A DNA stretch of 54,937 nt from Chitinimonas sp. BJB300 (GTDB lineage: Bacteria; Pseudomonadota; Gammaproteobacteria; Burkholderiales; Chitinimonadaceae), in the NCBI RefSeq assembly GCF_002735695.1, contig NZ_PDZH01000011.1:1-54937 (forward strand), written 5' to 3'. The translations under genes and the position numbers were made by a program. Each line of letters opens with the position of its first letter. Position 1 is the first letter of the stretch. This document shows positions 29,812-37,929 of this stretch, one piece after another. A model generated the notes under the pieces. The model made no database searches. It saw only the letters and a program-made list of their open reading frames with translations, and had not been told where the DNA came from.

Positions 29812-29959
29812 ACGTGGCTACCTGGATGGCATCTGGCGCTGGGGGTGGCGTCAGTTGCGTTAGGACAACGCAAGCAATGTAGTTTGAGTGGCGAAGCCAA
29901 CAACAATGCTGTTCTGGGGAAACGCCGCAGCCGCATGGCGGCGTCGTTGCGCGTTGGAT
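29812..29959. other. Short intergenic region before IS6 remnant
   Basis: Contains a TTGCGTT/AACGCAA hairpin (29855-29873) that could end the lipoprotein transcript. The rest shows no gene. Confidence 0.35.
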
Positions 29960-30465
29960 GGTTCTGTCGCAATAAGCCCGTTGAAGTGAAAAAGTTCAGG
30001 TAAGCGGAGCCTATGAAAGCCGTCCACCTTCAGCTCGAGATGTCGAGCCTTCGCAATGTCCTGAAGCGTCTGCACTATCCGCTGGAGATCATGTTGATGT
30101 GCGTGCGCGGGTACGCAGCCTACCCACTGAGCCTGCGTCATCTGGAAGAAATGATGGCCGAACGCGGCGTGACGGTCGATCACGCCACGATACACCGCTG
30201 GGCGCTCAAACGCCTGCCCGTGCTGGCCAAGGTGTTTCGTCAGCGCCATCAAACGGCGAACTCGGCCGATGCTCGGATTCAAGGACTTTCGTTCGACGCC
30301 AGGATAATTGCCGGTATCGAAACCCTGCACATGATCTGCAAGGGGCAGCTCGACTGTCCCAAGGGCACCCCTTTATCTTCAGCGCAGCAATTCTATTCCC
30401 TAGCATACTGAGGACCACCACGGGACTGGGCTTTTCTCATCCATCACCCTTTTTGCGACAGAACC
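29960..30465 (+). mobile_element. Internally deleted IS6-family element with intact terminal repeats
   Basis: Perfect 13-bp inverted repeats GGTTCTGTCGCAA (29960-29972) and TTGCGACAGAACC (30453-30465) bound a 506-bp element; full IS6-family elements are about 800 bp. Expected 8-bp target duplications are absent (left flank CGTTGGAT, right flank GCCGTTGT), so the surroundings have been rearranged after insertion. The right side abuts an IS5-family remnant. Confidence 0.85.
30013..30411 (+). pseudogene. IS6-family transposase with in-frame internal deletion
   Basis: A 132-codon frame. The N-terminal ~70 residues are the IS6 HTH region (EIMLMCVRGYAAYPLSLRHL, EEMMAERGVTVDHATIHRW). From about residue 90 the text jumps to the family C-terminus (IIAGIETLHMICKGQLDCPK). 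The DDE catalytic core (about 100 residues between them) is missing, so the product cannot be an active transposase. Confidence 0.85.
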
Positions 30466-30656
30466 GCCGTTGTTCCACCACGTAAACATCGTAAAGTGCA
30501 GCGCGAGTATGACAAAGACTTGTATCGCCACCGTCATCTGGTCGAAAAGGCTTAAAGCGCAGGCGGGGCATCGCAGCCCGTTATGCCAAGAATATGGCCT
30601 CTTTTCTGGCGGCCGCCCAGATCCGCTGTATGGCGATCTGGATCGGCATCTTGTGA
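30466..30656 (+). pseudogene. IS5-family transposase C-terminal remnant
   Basis: AVVPPRKHRKVQREYDKDLY followed by RHRHLVEKA is the typical end region of IS5-group transposases. After a small gap and frame change it continues LKRRRGIAARYAKNMASFLA to a TGA at 30656. The catalytic-Glu segment is disrupted by the deletion and the N-terminal two-thirds are absent, presumably removed when the adjacent IS6 element rearranged the locus. Confidence 0.75.
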
Positions 30657-30665
30657 CGACACCCT

Positions 30666-31844
30666 CTAGCTACTTTGCAGTTTTCGCATAGCGGCTTCCA
30701 AGCCGGCAGGTGTGAGGGGATACATACGTTCCTCCATTAACCCGCGCGTAATACGCAGTGACTCGGTATAGGCCCAACGGGATTCCTCGACGGGGTTAAG
30801 CCATACGGCACGGTGAAAGTGCGCTAGCAGTCGTTTCAGCCAAACTTCACCTGGTTCCTCATTCATGTGTTCAACCGAGCCACCAGGGTAGACGATCTCA
30901 TACGGGCTCATGGTTGCGTCGCCCACGATAATAAGCTTGTAGTCACTGGGATAGGTGTGCAGCAAGTCAAAGGTCGATTGGCGTTCGCTATTGCGGCGTT
31001 GGTTATTGCGCCAGATCGACTCGTAGAAAAAATTGTGAAAATAGACATGTTCCAAATGCTTGAATTCACTTCGCGCAGCGGAGAACAAGTTTTCGCAAAC
31101 TTCGATGTGGTCATCCATGGACCCCCCGACATCAAGGCATAGCAGCACTTTCACCGCGTTGTGGCGTTCCTGTGCGAATTTCAGGTCCAGCCAACCCGCG
31201 TTGTCAGAGGTGGCGCGGATGGTGGCATCAAGGTCCAGCTTGCTGGCTTCGGATTGACGCACCAGCTGGCGTAGACGGCGCAGGGCAACCTTGAAATTGC
31301 GGGTACCCAGTTCACGGCTATCATCGAAGTCCTTGAATTCACGATGGTCCCATACCTTGACCGCGCGGTGATGGCGCGACTCATTTTGGTCGATGCGGAC
31401 GCCTTCCGGATTGTAGCCATGGGCGCCGAAGGGGCTGGTGCCGCCGGTGCCTATCCATTTGTTACCCCCCTGGTGGCGTTCCTTTTGCTCAGCCAACCTT
31501 TCCTTCAGTGTTTGCATCAGTTGGTCCCAGCCAAGGCCTTTGAGCTGAGCTTTTTCCTCGTCGGACAATTGTTTTTCAACCAGTTTGCGTAACCAGTCTT
31601 CTGGGATGGCGGTTTCCAGTTTCTCCAGCAGGTTGTTCACTCCCTTGAAGTACTGGCCGAAGACTTGGCCATAACGGTCGAAATATTTTTCGTCTTTGAT
31701 CAACACGGTGCGGGAGAGGAAGTAGAAGTCATCCAAACTGCCGCTGACTACGCGTGTATCCAGCGCTTCCAACAGCGTCAACAACTCTTTGGTCGAGACA
31801 GGTAGCTTGGCGTCGCGCAGGTGATAAAAAAAGTCGATCAGCAT
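30666..31844 (-). CDS. VWA domain-containing protein (CoxE-like)
   Basis: A 392-residue cytosolic protein. The N-terminus MLIDFFYHLRDAKLPVSTKE is a hallmark of the CoxE-like/YehP group. A charged middle (residues ~110-215) precedes a VWA fold with MIDAS motif LCLDVGGSMDDHIEV (Asp-x-Gly-x-Ser, with Gly for the usual Ser in the second position) and later LIIVGDATMSP. These proteins commonly partner MoxR-type AAA ATPases, which are not next to it here. The start has only a weak ribosome-binding site but matches the family start. Confidence 0.87.
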   Translation of the reverse strand: MLIDFFYHLRDAKLPVSTKELLTLLEALDTRVVSGSLDDFYFLSRTVLIKDEKYFDRYGQVFGQYFKGVNNLLEKLETAIPEDWLRKLVEKQLSDEEKAQLKGLGWDQLMQTLKERLAEQKERHQGGNKWIGTGGTSPFGAHGYNPEGVRIDQNESRHHRAVKVWDHREFKDFDDSRELGTRNFKVALRRLRQLVRQSEASKLDLDATIRATSDNAGWLDLKFAQERHNAVKVLLCLDVGGSMDDHIEVCENLFSAARSEFKHLEHVYFHNFFYESIWRNNQRRNSERQSTFDLLHTYPSDYKLIIVGDATMSPYEIVYPGGSVEHMNEEPGEVWLKRLLAHFHRAVWLNPVEESRWAYTESLRITRGLMEERMYPLTPAGLEAAMRKLQSS

Positions 31845-31936
31845 GGTGGTAGAGGGGTGGGCTGGAACAGACCCTTATTGTCGCTGCTATTGATCCACGC
31901 TGCCATGGCTTGGCGTGCTTCAGGGTTTTGTTGATA

Positions 31937-32812
31937 ATGGCTCTCAATAAAATATCGAAAGCTGCTATGCGTTGTTCTTTACCCAGTCGGGTGCTGGTCC
32001 TCGCGGGCTTGTGCTGCAATCTGGTGGCTTGTGCTACTGCACCCAGTACGCCCAAGCCGTTATCGGCGGTCTTGACAGGCTCGAATACGGTGCTGCTTGG
32101 CGAGGTACATGACAATGCCGTAGTACATGCATTCCGGCTTGCCGCGTTACGCCAAGCTGTTGAAGCCGGCTGGCGGCCGGCGATTGCCATGGAGCAATTC
32201 GATCGTGAAAAGCAGGCGACGCTTGATTTGGTCCGACAGGCTAAACCGGTGGATATTGACCGGTTGATAGTCGAAGCGGCTCCATCAGGAAAAGGTTGGC
32301 AGTGGGACTACTACCGGCCGGTATTGGCATTGGCCATCCAGTACAATTTGCCCATTGTTGCGGCGAATCTATCGCGTGTGGATGCTGCCAAGGTAGCAAA
32401 GCAAGGTGTTGCTGCGGTATTGCCAGATAAGTTGATAGTGGACTATGGCCTTGCAGCGGGTGTGCCTGACGATCTATTGGCGAAACAACGCCGGGCGATA
32501 GACCTAGGGCATTGTGGGCAGCTGCCCCCATCGTTGCTCGAAGGCATGGCGCAAGCCCAAATAGTGCGCGATGTAGTGATGGCTGAGGCAATCAAACCCT
32601 ACTTACAGAATAAGCGGGGGGTGGTGCTATTGGCCGGCAACGGCCATGTGCGGCGCGACATGGGCGTACCGCATTGGCTGCCGGGTGCCATATCGGTAGG
32701 GATGGTGGAGCAAACTGAGGCGGCGGCTTATGACCAAACCTATCTATTGCCCACCCAAACCCGGGCTGACCCATGCGCTGGGCTATCCTTGCCGATGGCT
32801 ACATCGAAGTGA
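31937..32812 (+). CDS. ChaN-family lipoprotein
   Basis: About 291 residues. The signal peptide ends at the lipobox LVACATAP, giving an outer-membrane lipoprotein. The ChaN fold is evident from NTVLLGEVHDNAVVHAFRLA, AIAMEQFDREKQATLD, WDYYRPVLALAIQYNLPIVAANLSR and LLAGNGHVRRDMGVPHWL. ChaN of Campylobacter binds stacked haems and is linked to iron uptake; the haem role is by family only. The start could also be ATG 31967 (MRCSLPSRVL), which would give a tighter signal peptide. Confidence 0.85.
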   Translation: MALNKISKAAMRCSLPSRVLVLAGLCCNLVACATAPSTPKPLSAVLTGSNTVLLGEVHDNAVVHAFRLAALRQAVEAGWRPAIAMEQFDREKQATLDLVRQAKPVDIDRLIVEAAPSGKGWQWDYYRPVLALAIQYNLPIVAANLSRVDAAKVAKQGVAAVLPDKLIVDYGLAAGVPDDLLAKQRRAIDLGHCGQLPPSLLEGMAQAQIVRDVVMAEAIKPYLQNKRGVVLLAGNGHVRRDMGVPHWLPGAISVGMVEQTEAAAYDQTYLLPTQTRADPCAGLSLPMATSK

Positions 32813-32850
32813 CGTTGCGCCACCTTGCACCAAGCCAGGGTCGGGTCTTA

Positions 32851-32990
32851 GAACCTGTCTAGAGTCTGCTGTGCGTCGGCAATATGGTGTTGAAAACCCC
32901 CTCGGAATGCTCATTTACCACTTGTAAACTCCGCTTCCTCAGCTGTTTTCGCCTTATCTTGCCCTAGCTCGCGAGACTTTAGACAGGTTC
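32851..32990 (-). repeat. MITE-like repeat, copy E (140 bp)
   Basis: Reverse copy with perfect TTA duplications (32848-32850 and 32991-32993), 38 bases after the ChaN stop. Confidence 0.93.
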
Positions 32991-33140
32991 TTAAATCGCT
33001 GCCCCGTCAGATGTTGCATCGCCGATACGCTTGGGTGCTAGCCTGTAAGCACCTTTGCCCGCTGTCTGTCGTTTTTGTAGATAAGCCGAGCAATCGCTCG
33101 ACTGCGTGGCGATTGCCTGCTTTAGAATGACCCTGCACAT
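32991..33140 (-). CDS. Possible small protein, 49 aa
   Basis: A minus-strand frame MCRVILKQAIATQSSDCSAY ending GDATSDGAAI. It is divergent from the aldehyde dehydrogenase and its TAA stop coincides with the target duplication of MITE copy E. There is no strong ribosome-binding site or family, so it may be spurious. The rest of 32994-33225 holds only the promoter and ribosome-binding region of the next gene. Confidence 0.25.
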   Translation of the reverse strand: MCRVILKQAIATQSSDCSAYLQKRQTAGKGAYRLAPKRIGDATSDGAAI

Positions 33141-33225
33141 CAGAATGCGGTGAAAAACCGCAGCCTCATGCTTGGTGAGACGACGTAGCGGGCAGAGGTA
33201 TCCACAAGACAACGAGGAGGCAACT

Positions 33226-34653
33226 ATGCAGGCCATGTTCGAACCCCACGACAGCCAAGCTGAAAAAGCACGGCTTGCCGAGTTGTATGCGCGGCAGCGC
33301 GAGGCATTTGTTGCCGATCCATTCCCCGCTGCCGAAGTAAGGCGCAGTCGGCTGGGCCGTCTGAAACGTGTGTTGTTAAAGCACCAGGATGCGCTTGCTA
33401 AGGCGATTTCTGCTGACTTTGGGCATCGATCGGTACATGAGACGCGGCTGCTTGAACTATTCCCCAGTATTGCCGGTATCAAGCACACATCGCGTAAACT
33501 GACTCGCTGGATGAAGCCCAGGCGGCGCGGGGTATCGATCTGGTTTATGCCGGCCAGCAATACGGTGATTCCACAGCCGCTTGGTGTCGTCGGCATTATT
33601 GTCCCTTGGAACTACCCATTGTTTTTGTCGATTGGCCCGTTGACAGCGGCATTGGCCGCTGGGAATAGGGCAGTGGTCAAGATTTCCGAATACACGCCGC
33701 GTTTTGGCGAAGCATTACGTTTGGCGTTAGCTGAGGCGTTTGACGAGCGTGAAGTGGCGGTACTCAACGGCGGGGCGGAAGTCGCCCAGACATTTTGCAG
33801 CTATGCCTGGGACCATTTACTGTTTACCGGCTCTACCAATGTGGGTAAGCATGTGATGCGCGCCGCTGCTGATAATCTGACCCCGGTGACGTTGGAGTTG
33901 GGTGGCAAGTCGCCTTGTATCGTGCATCCGGACTTCCCTATTGCGACAGCGGCCGAGCGCATTTTGCATGGCAAGTGCCTGAATGCGGGGCAGACCTGTG
34001 TCGCGCCGGACTACGTCTATGTCCCCGAAGGTAAAGAAGCTGAATTTATTGCGGCAGCCAAGGCGGTGGTTGCCAAATGGTACCCGACCCCTGGCCAGAA
34101 CCCGGACTACACCGCGGTGATCAATGGCCGGCATCTGGCGCGCTTGCAAGGGTATTTGCGGGATGCTGAAGAGAAGGGTGCGAAGGTACAGGCACTCGCG
34201 AGTGTTGATGCGGCATCGGGGAAGTTGGCTCCGACAGTGGTGCTGGGTGTGAATGACCAGATGACCATCATGCAAGAGGAGATTTTTGGTCCGATTCTGC
34301 CGGTGCTGACTTATCGCACCCTGGATGAACCCATTGACTATATCAACGCTCATCCACGGCCGTTGGCCTTGTATTACTTCGATTACGACAACCAGCGCAT
34401 TGGCCGGATGCTGGCAGCCACTATTTCTGGTGGTGTCGGCATCAACGAAACCGTGATGCATGTGGGACAAGACGACTTGCCGTTTGGTGGTGTGGGGGCA
34501 TCCGGCATGGGGCACTACCACGGGCATGAGGGCTTTGAAACGTTCTCCAAGCTGAAGCCCGTTTTCGTACAAAGCCGCCTCAATGGAATATGGATGATGC
34601 GCCCACCTTATGGGTCTTTGGTAGCAAGACTATTGAAGTTCATGCTGCGCTAA
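33226..34653 (+). CDS. Aldehyde dehydrogenase (coniferyl-aldehyde-type)
   Basis: A 475-residue NAD(P)+-dependent enzyme oxidising aldehydes to acids. Catalytic Cys258 is in LNAGQTCVAPD and general base Glu224 in VTLELGGKSP; PWNYPLFLSIGPLTAALAAG and FTGSTNVGKHV form the cofactor site. Overall it resembles the coniferyl aldehyde dehydrogenase (CalB)/fatty-aldehyde group, which ends in a hydrophobic C-terminal tail. The start at 33226 has GAGGAGG 6 bases upstream. It is the first gene of a tight three-gene operon with a Tat-exported subunit and a GMC oxidoreductase, consistent with stepwise alcohol to aldehyde to acid oxidation. Confidence 0.93.
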   Translation: MQAMFEPHDSQAEKARLAELYARQREAFVADPFPAAEVRRSRLGRLKRVLLKHQDALAKAISADFGHRSVHETRLLELFPSIAGIKHTSRKLTRWMKPRRRGVSIWFMPASNTVIPQPLGVVGIIVPWNYPLFLSIGPLTAALAAGNRAVVKISEYTPRFGEALRLALAEAFDEREVAVLNGGAEVAQTFCSYAWDHLLFTGSTNVGKHVMRAAADNLTPVTLELGGKSPCIVHPDFPIATAAERILHGKCLNAGQTCVAPDYVYVPEGKEAEFIAAAKAVVAKWYPTPGQNPDYTAVINGRHLARLQGYLRDAEEKGAKVQALASVDAASGKLAPTVVLGVNDQMTIMQEEIFGPILPVLTYRTLDEPIDYINAHPRPLALYYFDYDNQRIGRMLAATISGGVGINETVMHVGQDDLPFGGVGASGMGHYHGHEGFETFSKLKPVFVQSRLNGIWMMRPPYGSLVARLLKFMLR

Positions 34654-34664
34654 GGAGTGAGGTC

Positions 34665-35222
34665 ATGCTCACCCGACGCCAATTGCTACAAACCGGCTTT
34701 GCCGGTGCTGTTGTATTGGGGCTGGCGCGTTTTGCCTATGGACCGATCACACCCGATGCCGTGTATGCAGGGGGGCAGCCCAGTCGCTTCAAGGTGCTTG
34801 ATGCCGAGAGTTGTACTGCCATTGCAGCAATTGCACGGGTGATGCTGAAAGGCGCTTTGCCTACCAACGATACGGCAGCGTATGCGATGGCATTGCAGGC
34901 TGCGGTGGCAGGTTGTGATACCGTTATTTCCGGTTTACCCGAAACTGTTCAGGATGAAGTCAAAGACTTGCTTGCTTTGTTGGCGAGCAGGCTTTCCCGA
35001 CGCTGGATTGCTGGTGTGAGCTCTGCCTGGGAAGCGGCAAGCGACGACGAGGTCGCGTATTTTCTCAATCGTTGGCGTTACTCCGCCTTTTCCTTGTTGC
35101 GCAGCGGCTATCAGGCGTTACACCAGATTGTCTTTGCTGCCTGGTATGGCAATCCGCAAGCTTGGGTCGGCATTGGCTATGAAGGCCCCCCTGAATTTGT
35201 GAAAGGTTATTGGCATGCCTAA
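34665..35222 (+). CDS. Twin-arginine-exported protein, gluconate 2-dehydrogenase subunit 3-like
   Basis: A 185-residue protein with a Tat-like signal (MLTRRQLLQTGFAGAVVLG, RR followed by a hydrophobic core). The mature helical domain (DAESCTAIAAIARVMLKGAL, VAYFLNRWRYSAFSLLRSGY) resembles the gamma subunit of membrane-bound gluconate/alcohol dehydrogenases, which helps export the GMC partner. AAGGAG lies 8 bases before the ATG, 11 bases after the aldehyde dehydrogenase stop. Its end overlaps the GMC gene by 8 bases. Confidence 0.82.
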   Translation: MLTRRQLLQTGFAGAVVLGLARFAYGPITPDAVYAGGQPSRFKVLDAESCTAIAAIARVMLKGALPTNDTAAYAMALQAAVAGCDTVISGLPETVQDEVKDLLALLASRLSRRWIAGVSSAWEAASDDEVAYFLNRWRYSAFSLLRSGYQALHQIVFAAWYGNPQAWVGIGYEGPPEFVKGYWHA

Positions 35223-36849
35223 AGACCTGATTGCCGAGGGGTTGGCATCTGGCAAATGGGATGTACGCGATGCCTCTAGCTTTTTGCAGGATCAAACCGT
35301 AGAGGCGGATGTCGTTATCGTCGGTACGGGGGCGGGTGGTGGTGTGGCGGCCGAAATATTGAGCTTGGCGGGTCTTAAGGTCGTCATGGTTGAGGAAGGG
35401 GGTCTGAACTATGCCTCCAAGCATTTCCACTTGCGTGAGGCGGAGGCTTACCCGCAGCTTTATCAGGAATCGGCGGGCCGGCAGACCAAAGACAAAGCGA
35501 TCACGATTCTACAGGGACGCACCACGGGCGGTTCGACGGTGGTGAACTGGACTTCCAGCTTTCGTACACCGCCCACAACCCTGCATCACTGGCGTACCCG
35601 TTTCGGCCTTGAAGATATGACAGTGGAGGGCTTGGCCCCTTGGTTTGGTCATGCCGAGAAGCGCTTGAACATAAGGGATTGGCTGGTTGAACCCAATGCT
35701 AACAATAAGGCCCTCGCCCTGGGTGCCGAACGCATCGGTATTCATTGGGCAAAGATGCGCCGCAATGTGAATGGTTGCCTGAATCTTGGCTACTGCGGAA
35801 TGGGTTGCCCGGTCAATGCCAAGCAGTCGATGTTGGTTACCACCATACCTTCCGCCTTGAACCAAGGCGCAACGCTGTTTATCCATAGCCGGGCTGAGCG
35901 GGTATTGCTGGAGGGGGATCGAGCAGCGGGTATTGAATGCGTGGCCATGGATGCGAGTGGAAGATATTCCATTGGGACGCGGTTGACGGTTCAGGCCCGT
36001 ACAGTGGTATTGGCAGGTGGTGCGATCAATACACCGGCATTGATGTTGCGTTCAAAACTTCCCGACCCATTTGGGTTGATCGGAAAACGTACATTTTTGC
36101 ATCCGGTGAATATTTCCGGCGCCATCATGCCTTCCAAGGTGGAAGGGTGGCAGGGCGCCCCTCAGAGCATTTACTCCGATCATTACCTCGATACCATGCC
36201 TGTTGACGGCCCCATTGGCTACAAGTTGGAAGTGCCGCCACTGCACCCTGTTTTAACGGGGATTACCATGAGTGGCTTTGGTGAAAAGCACCGTAATTTG
36301 ATGGCGTGTTTTGATAAGTTACAGGTAGTTTTGGCTTTGCTTCGTGATGGGTTCAATGAGGGGAGTCAGGGTGGTACTGTGGGGTTAAAGTCCGATGGCA
36401 CGCCATTGTTGGATTATCCTATCAGCAGCTATGTGTGGGCGGGCGTGCGGGAAGCGTATCTCACGATGGCAGAACTGCAGTTTGCAGCAGGCGCAACGCA
36501 CGTCATGCCGATTCATGAAGATGTTGCGGCAGAGGGGTATGCCAGCTGGGCAAAGGCTAGGTCAGCCATTCTGGCGCTACCATTGGTGGCGCTGCGTGCC
36601 AGGATGGTGTCTGCGCATGTGATGGGTGGGGCGGGTATGAGCGTGCGTGCTAACGAAGGCGTGGTGAATAGCGAGGGCCGGTTCCATCATGCGAATGGTT
36701 TGTATGTGATGGATGGGTCGGTTTTCCCAACCTCCATCGGCGCGAATCCGCAACTGTCGATATACGGGTTGGTGAGCCGTAATGCAAGCTTGCTTGCCAA
36801 GGCCCTGACCGGAAGGACGGTGGTGTGGCCGGTTGCTTCTTCCGTGTAA
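35215..36849 (+). CDS. GMC-family FAD-dependent alcohol oxidoreductase
   Basis: A 544-residue flavoprotein. The FAD-binding motif is ADVVIVGTGAGGGVAAEIL (GxGxxG), with VVMVEEGG after it; GRTTGGSTVVNWTS is the GMC signature; HVMGGAGMSVRANEGVVNS and SVFPTSIGANPQLSIYGL form the C-terminal active site (His near the end of the chain). A cysteine-rich insert GCLNLGYCGMGCPVNAKQS is typical of long-chain alcohol oxidase-type GMC enzymes. It overlaps the preceding Tat subunit and shares its operon. No cytochrome subunit is encoded nearby. Its TAA stop (36847-36849) is the target duplication of MITE copy F. Confidence 0.92.
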   Translation: MPKDLIAEGLASGKWDVRDASSFLQDQTVEADVVIVGTGAGGGVAAEILSLAGLKVVMVEEGGLNYASKHFHLREAEAYPQLYQESAGRQTKDKAITILQGRTTGGSTVVNWTSSFRTPPTTLHHWRTRFGLEDMTVEGLAPWFGHAEKRLNIRDWLVEPNANNKALALGAERIGIHWAKMRRNVNGCLNLGYCGMGCPVNAKQSMLVTTIPSALNQGATLFIHSRAERVLLEGDRAAGIECVAMDASGRYSIGTRLTVQARTVVLAGGAINTPALMLRSKLPDPFGLIGKRTFLHPVNISGAIMPSKVEGWQGAPQSIYSDHYLDTMPVDGPIGYKLEVPPLHPVLTGITMSGFGEKHRNLMACFDKLQVVLALLRDGFNEGSQGGTVGLKSDGTPLLDYPISSYVWAGVREAYLTMAELQFAAGATHVMPIHEDVAAEGYASWAKARSAILALPLVALRARMVSAHVMGGAGMSVRANEGVVNSEGRFHHANGLYVMDGSVFPTSIGANPQLSIYGLVSRNASLLAKALTGRTVVWPVASSV

Positions 36850-36959
36850 GAACTGTCTAAAGCCTGCTGCGCGTCGGCAATATGGCGTTGAAAGCGTCCT
36901 CACTTCCCCGGCTGTTTTCGCCTTATCTTGCCTTGGCTCGCGAGACTTTAAACAGGTTC
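36850..36959 (-). repeat. MITE-like repeat, copy F (110 bp, internally deleted)
   Basis: Reverse copy with perfect TAA duplications (36847-36849 and 36960-36962). About 30 bp are missing from the middle. The left TAA is the stop codon of the GMC gene. Confidence 0.92.
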
Positions 36960-36976
36960 TAAGGGAGAGCCAAATC

Positions 36977-37005
36977 AAAAGCCCCGTATCAGCACGGGGT
37001 TTTTG
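36977..37005. terminator. Bidirectional Rho-independent terminator
   Basis: AAAAGCCCCGT/ACGGGGTTTTT between the convergent GMC and TetR genes. MITE copy F lies between the GMC stop and this hairpin. Confidence 0.9.
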
Positions 37006-37030
37006 ACTGGTTGAAAGGGTTGACCAACCC

Positions 37031-37669
37031 TCAACTCGGTTTGTAGCGTGCTTCGATCTTCTCGAACGTCGCTGCATATTCTGGTTGCACATAGGGTTTG
37101 AGCAATGCCAATACTTGGCGTACACCTTGCCTGCCGGTCTCTTCCGTCAGGGGGATATCCGGCCGTACTGTCTGCTGGAAGGTGAACCAGAATTTCACGA
37201 TGAGCCAGGCTGTCGTGGCCAGCGGTTGGATATCGCCAAGTTTGACTGACAAGAAACCGATGCTGGCGAACTCACTGAAAGCGCGTGCCAGTATGGGGGC
37301 AATATCGTCCTTCACAAAGGCTTGGTAGTCGTTTTGCAGCTGCGAATTGCGGCTTAACAAACCTGGCAAGTCGTAAAAGAGGAAGCGGTACTGCCACATG
37401 GCAGTGAAGGCAGCATCGAGATACTGCCCCAGATCTTCTGCTTCCAATGCCCGGTTCTCGGGCACGCGCAGGTGTTCCCGCATGTACTCTTGATACAGGC
37501 GGAAAATCTGGTAGACAATTTCTTCCTTATTGCGGAAATGGTAGTACAGGTTGCCGGGGCTGATGCCCAGATGGGCTGCGATATGGTTGGTCGTGATAGG
37601 ACGTTCACCATGCTCGTTAAAGAGCTGGAGACTTTCCTGCACGATACGGTCGTAGGTCTTCATCGTCAT
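37031..37669 (-). CDS. TetR-family transcriptional regulator
   Basis: About 212 residues. The N-terminal HTH is ITTNHIAAHLGISPGNLYYHFRNKEEIVYQIF (recognition helix followed by the diagnostic LYYHF). The ligand domain (~60-205) is helical with the TetR_C-type segment QYRFLFYDLPGLLSRNSQL. It may start at 37669 or 37663; neither has a strong ribosome-binding site. It is convergent with the aldehyde dehydrogenase-GMC operon and might regulate it or other lipid/alcohol genes, but the target is inferred from proximity only. Confidence 0.9.
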   Translation of the reverse strand: MTMKTYDRIVQESLQLFNEHGERPITTNHIAAHLGISPGNLYYHFRNKEEIVYQIFRLYQEYMREHLRVPENRALEAEDLGQYLDAAFTAMWQYRFLFYDLPGLLSRNSQLQNDYQAFVKDDIAPILARAFSEFASIGFLSVKLGDIQPLATTAWLIVKFWFTFQQTVRPDIPLTEETGRQGVRQVLALLKPYVQPEYAATFEKIEARYKPS

Positions 37670-37696
37670 TCTAGGAGGGGCGGGCGTAAGAATGAC

Positions 37697-37706
37697 GTAA
37701 TATTAC
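37697..37706. promoter_or_regulatory. Candidate operator palindrome upstream of TetR gene
   Basis: GTAATATTAC, a perfect 10-bp palindrome 28 bases upstream of the TetR start, a typical position for an autoregulatory operator. By eye only. Confidence 0.3.
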
Positions 37707-37791
37707 ACGACTTGAGTAACTGCTCTAAATTACCATTTGGATAAATTGAGCGTGTGCAGAGAAATAAAGCGGGATTTTTATAAAAGGAGAG

Positions 37792-37889
37792 GTGGCGAGC
37801 CCGACCCTCGGCACTTACCTGCATCGCTGTGGCTGCTTCCTTCCGGACCTGACCAGATTCACGACTTGGCAATGCGAGGAGACCCGCCA
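37792..37889 (-). ncRNA. ffs: Signal recognition particle RNA, small (4.5S) type
   Basis: On the minus strand the conserved core GGTCAGGTCCGGAAGGAAGC is present, comprising the SRP54-binding domain with its GGAA tetraloop. The 5' GGCGGGT and 3' GCTCGCC pair to close the helix, giving a ~98-nt hairpin RNA with no Alu domain, as in proteobacteria. A T-rich TTTTAT follows the 3' end and could terminate it. It is complementary to no gene; a plus-strand open frame over it is spurious. Confidence 0.95.
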
Positions 37890-37929
37890 TTGAGATCACG
37901 ACATCCGCCCGACAACGCGACGAACGGCG

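Noticed and set aside
32991-33596. 201-codon antisense frame over the aldehyde dehydrogenase start
   Set aside because: Most of it is the complement of a strongly supported gene; only the last 49 codons lie outside and were listed with low confidence.
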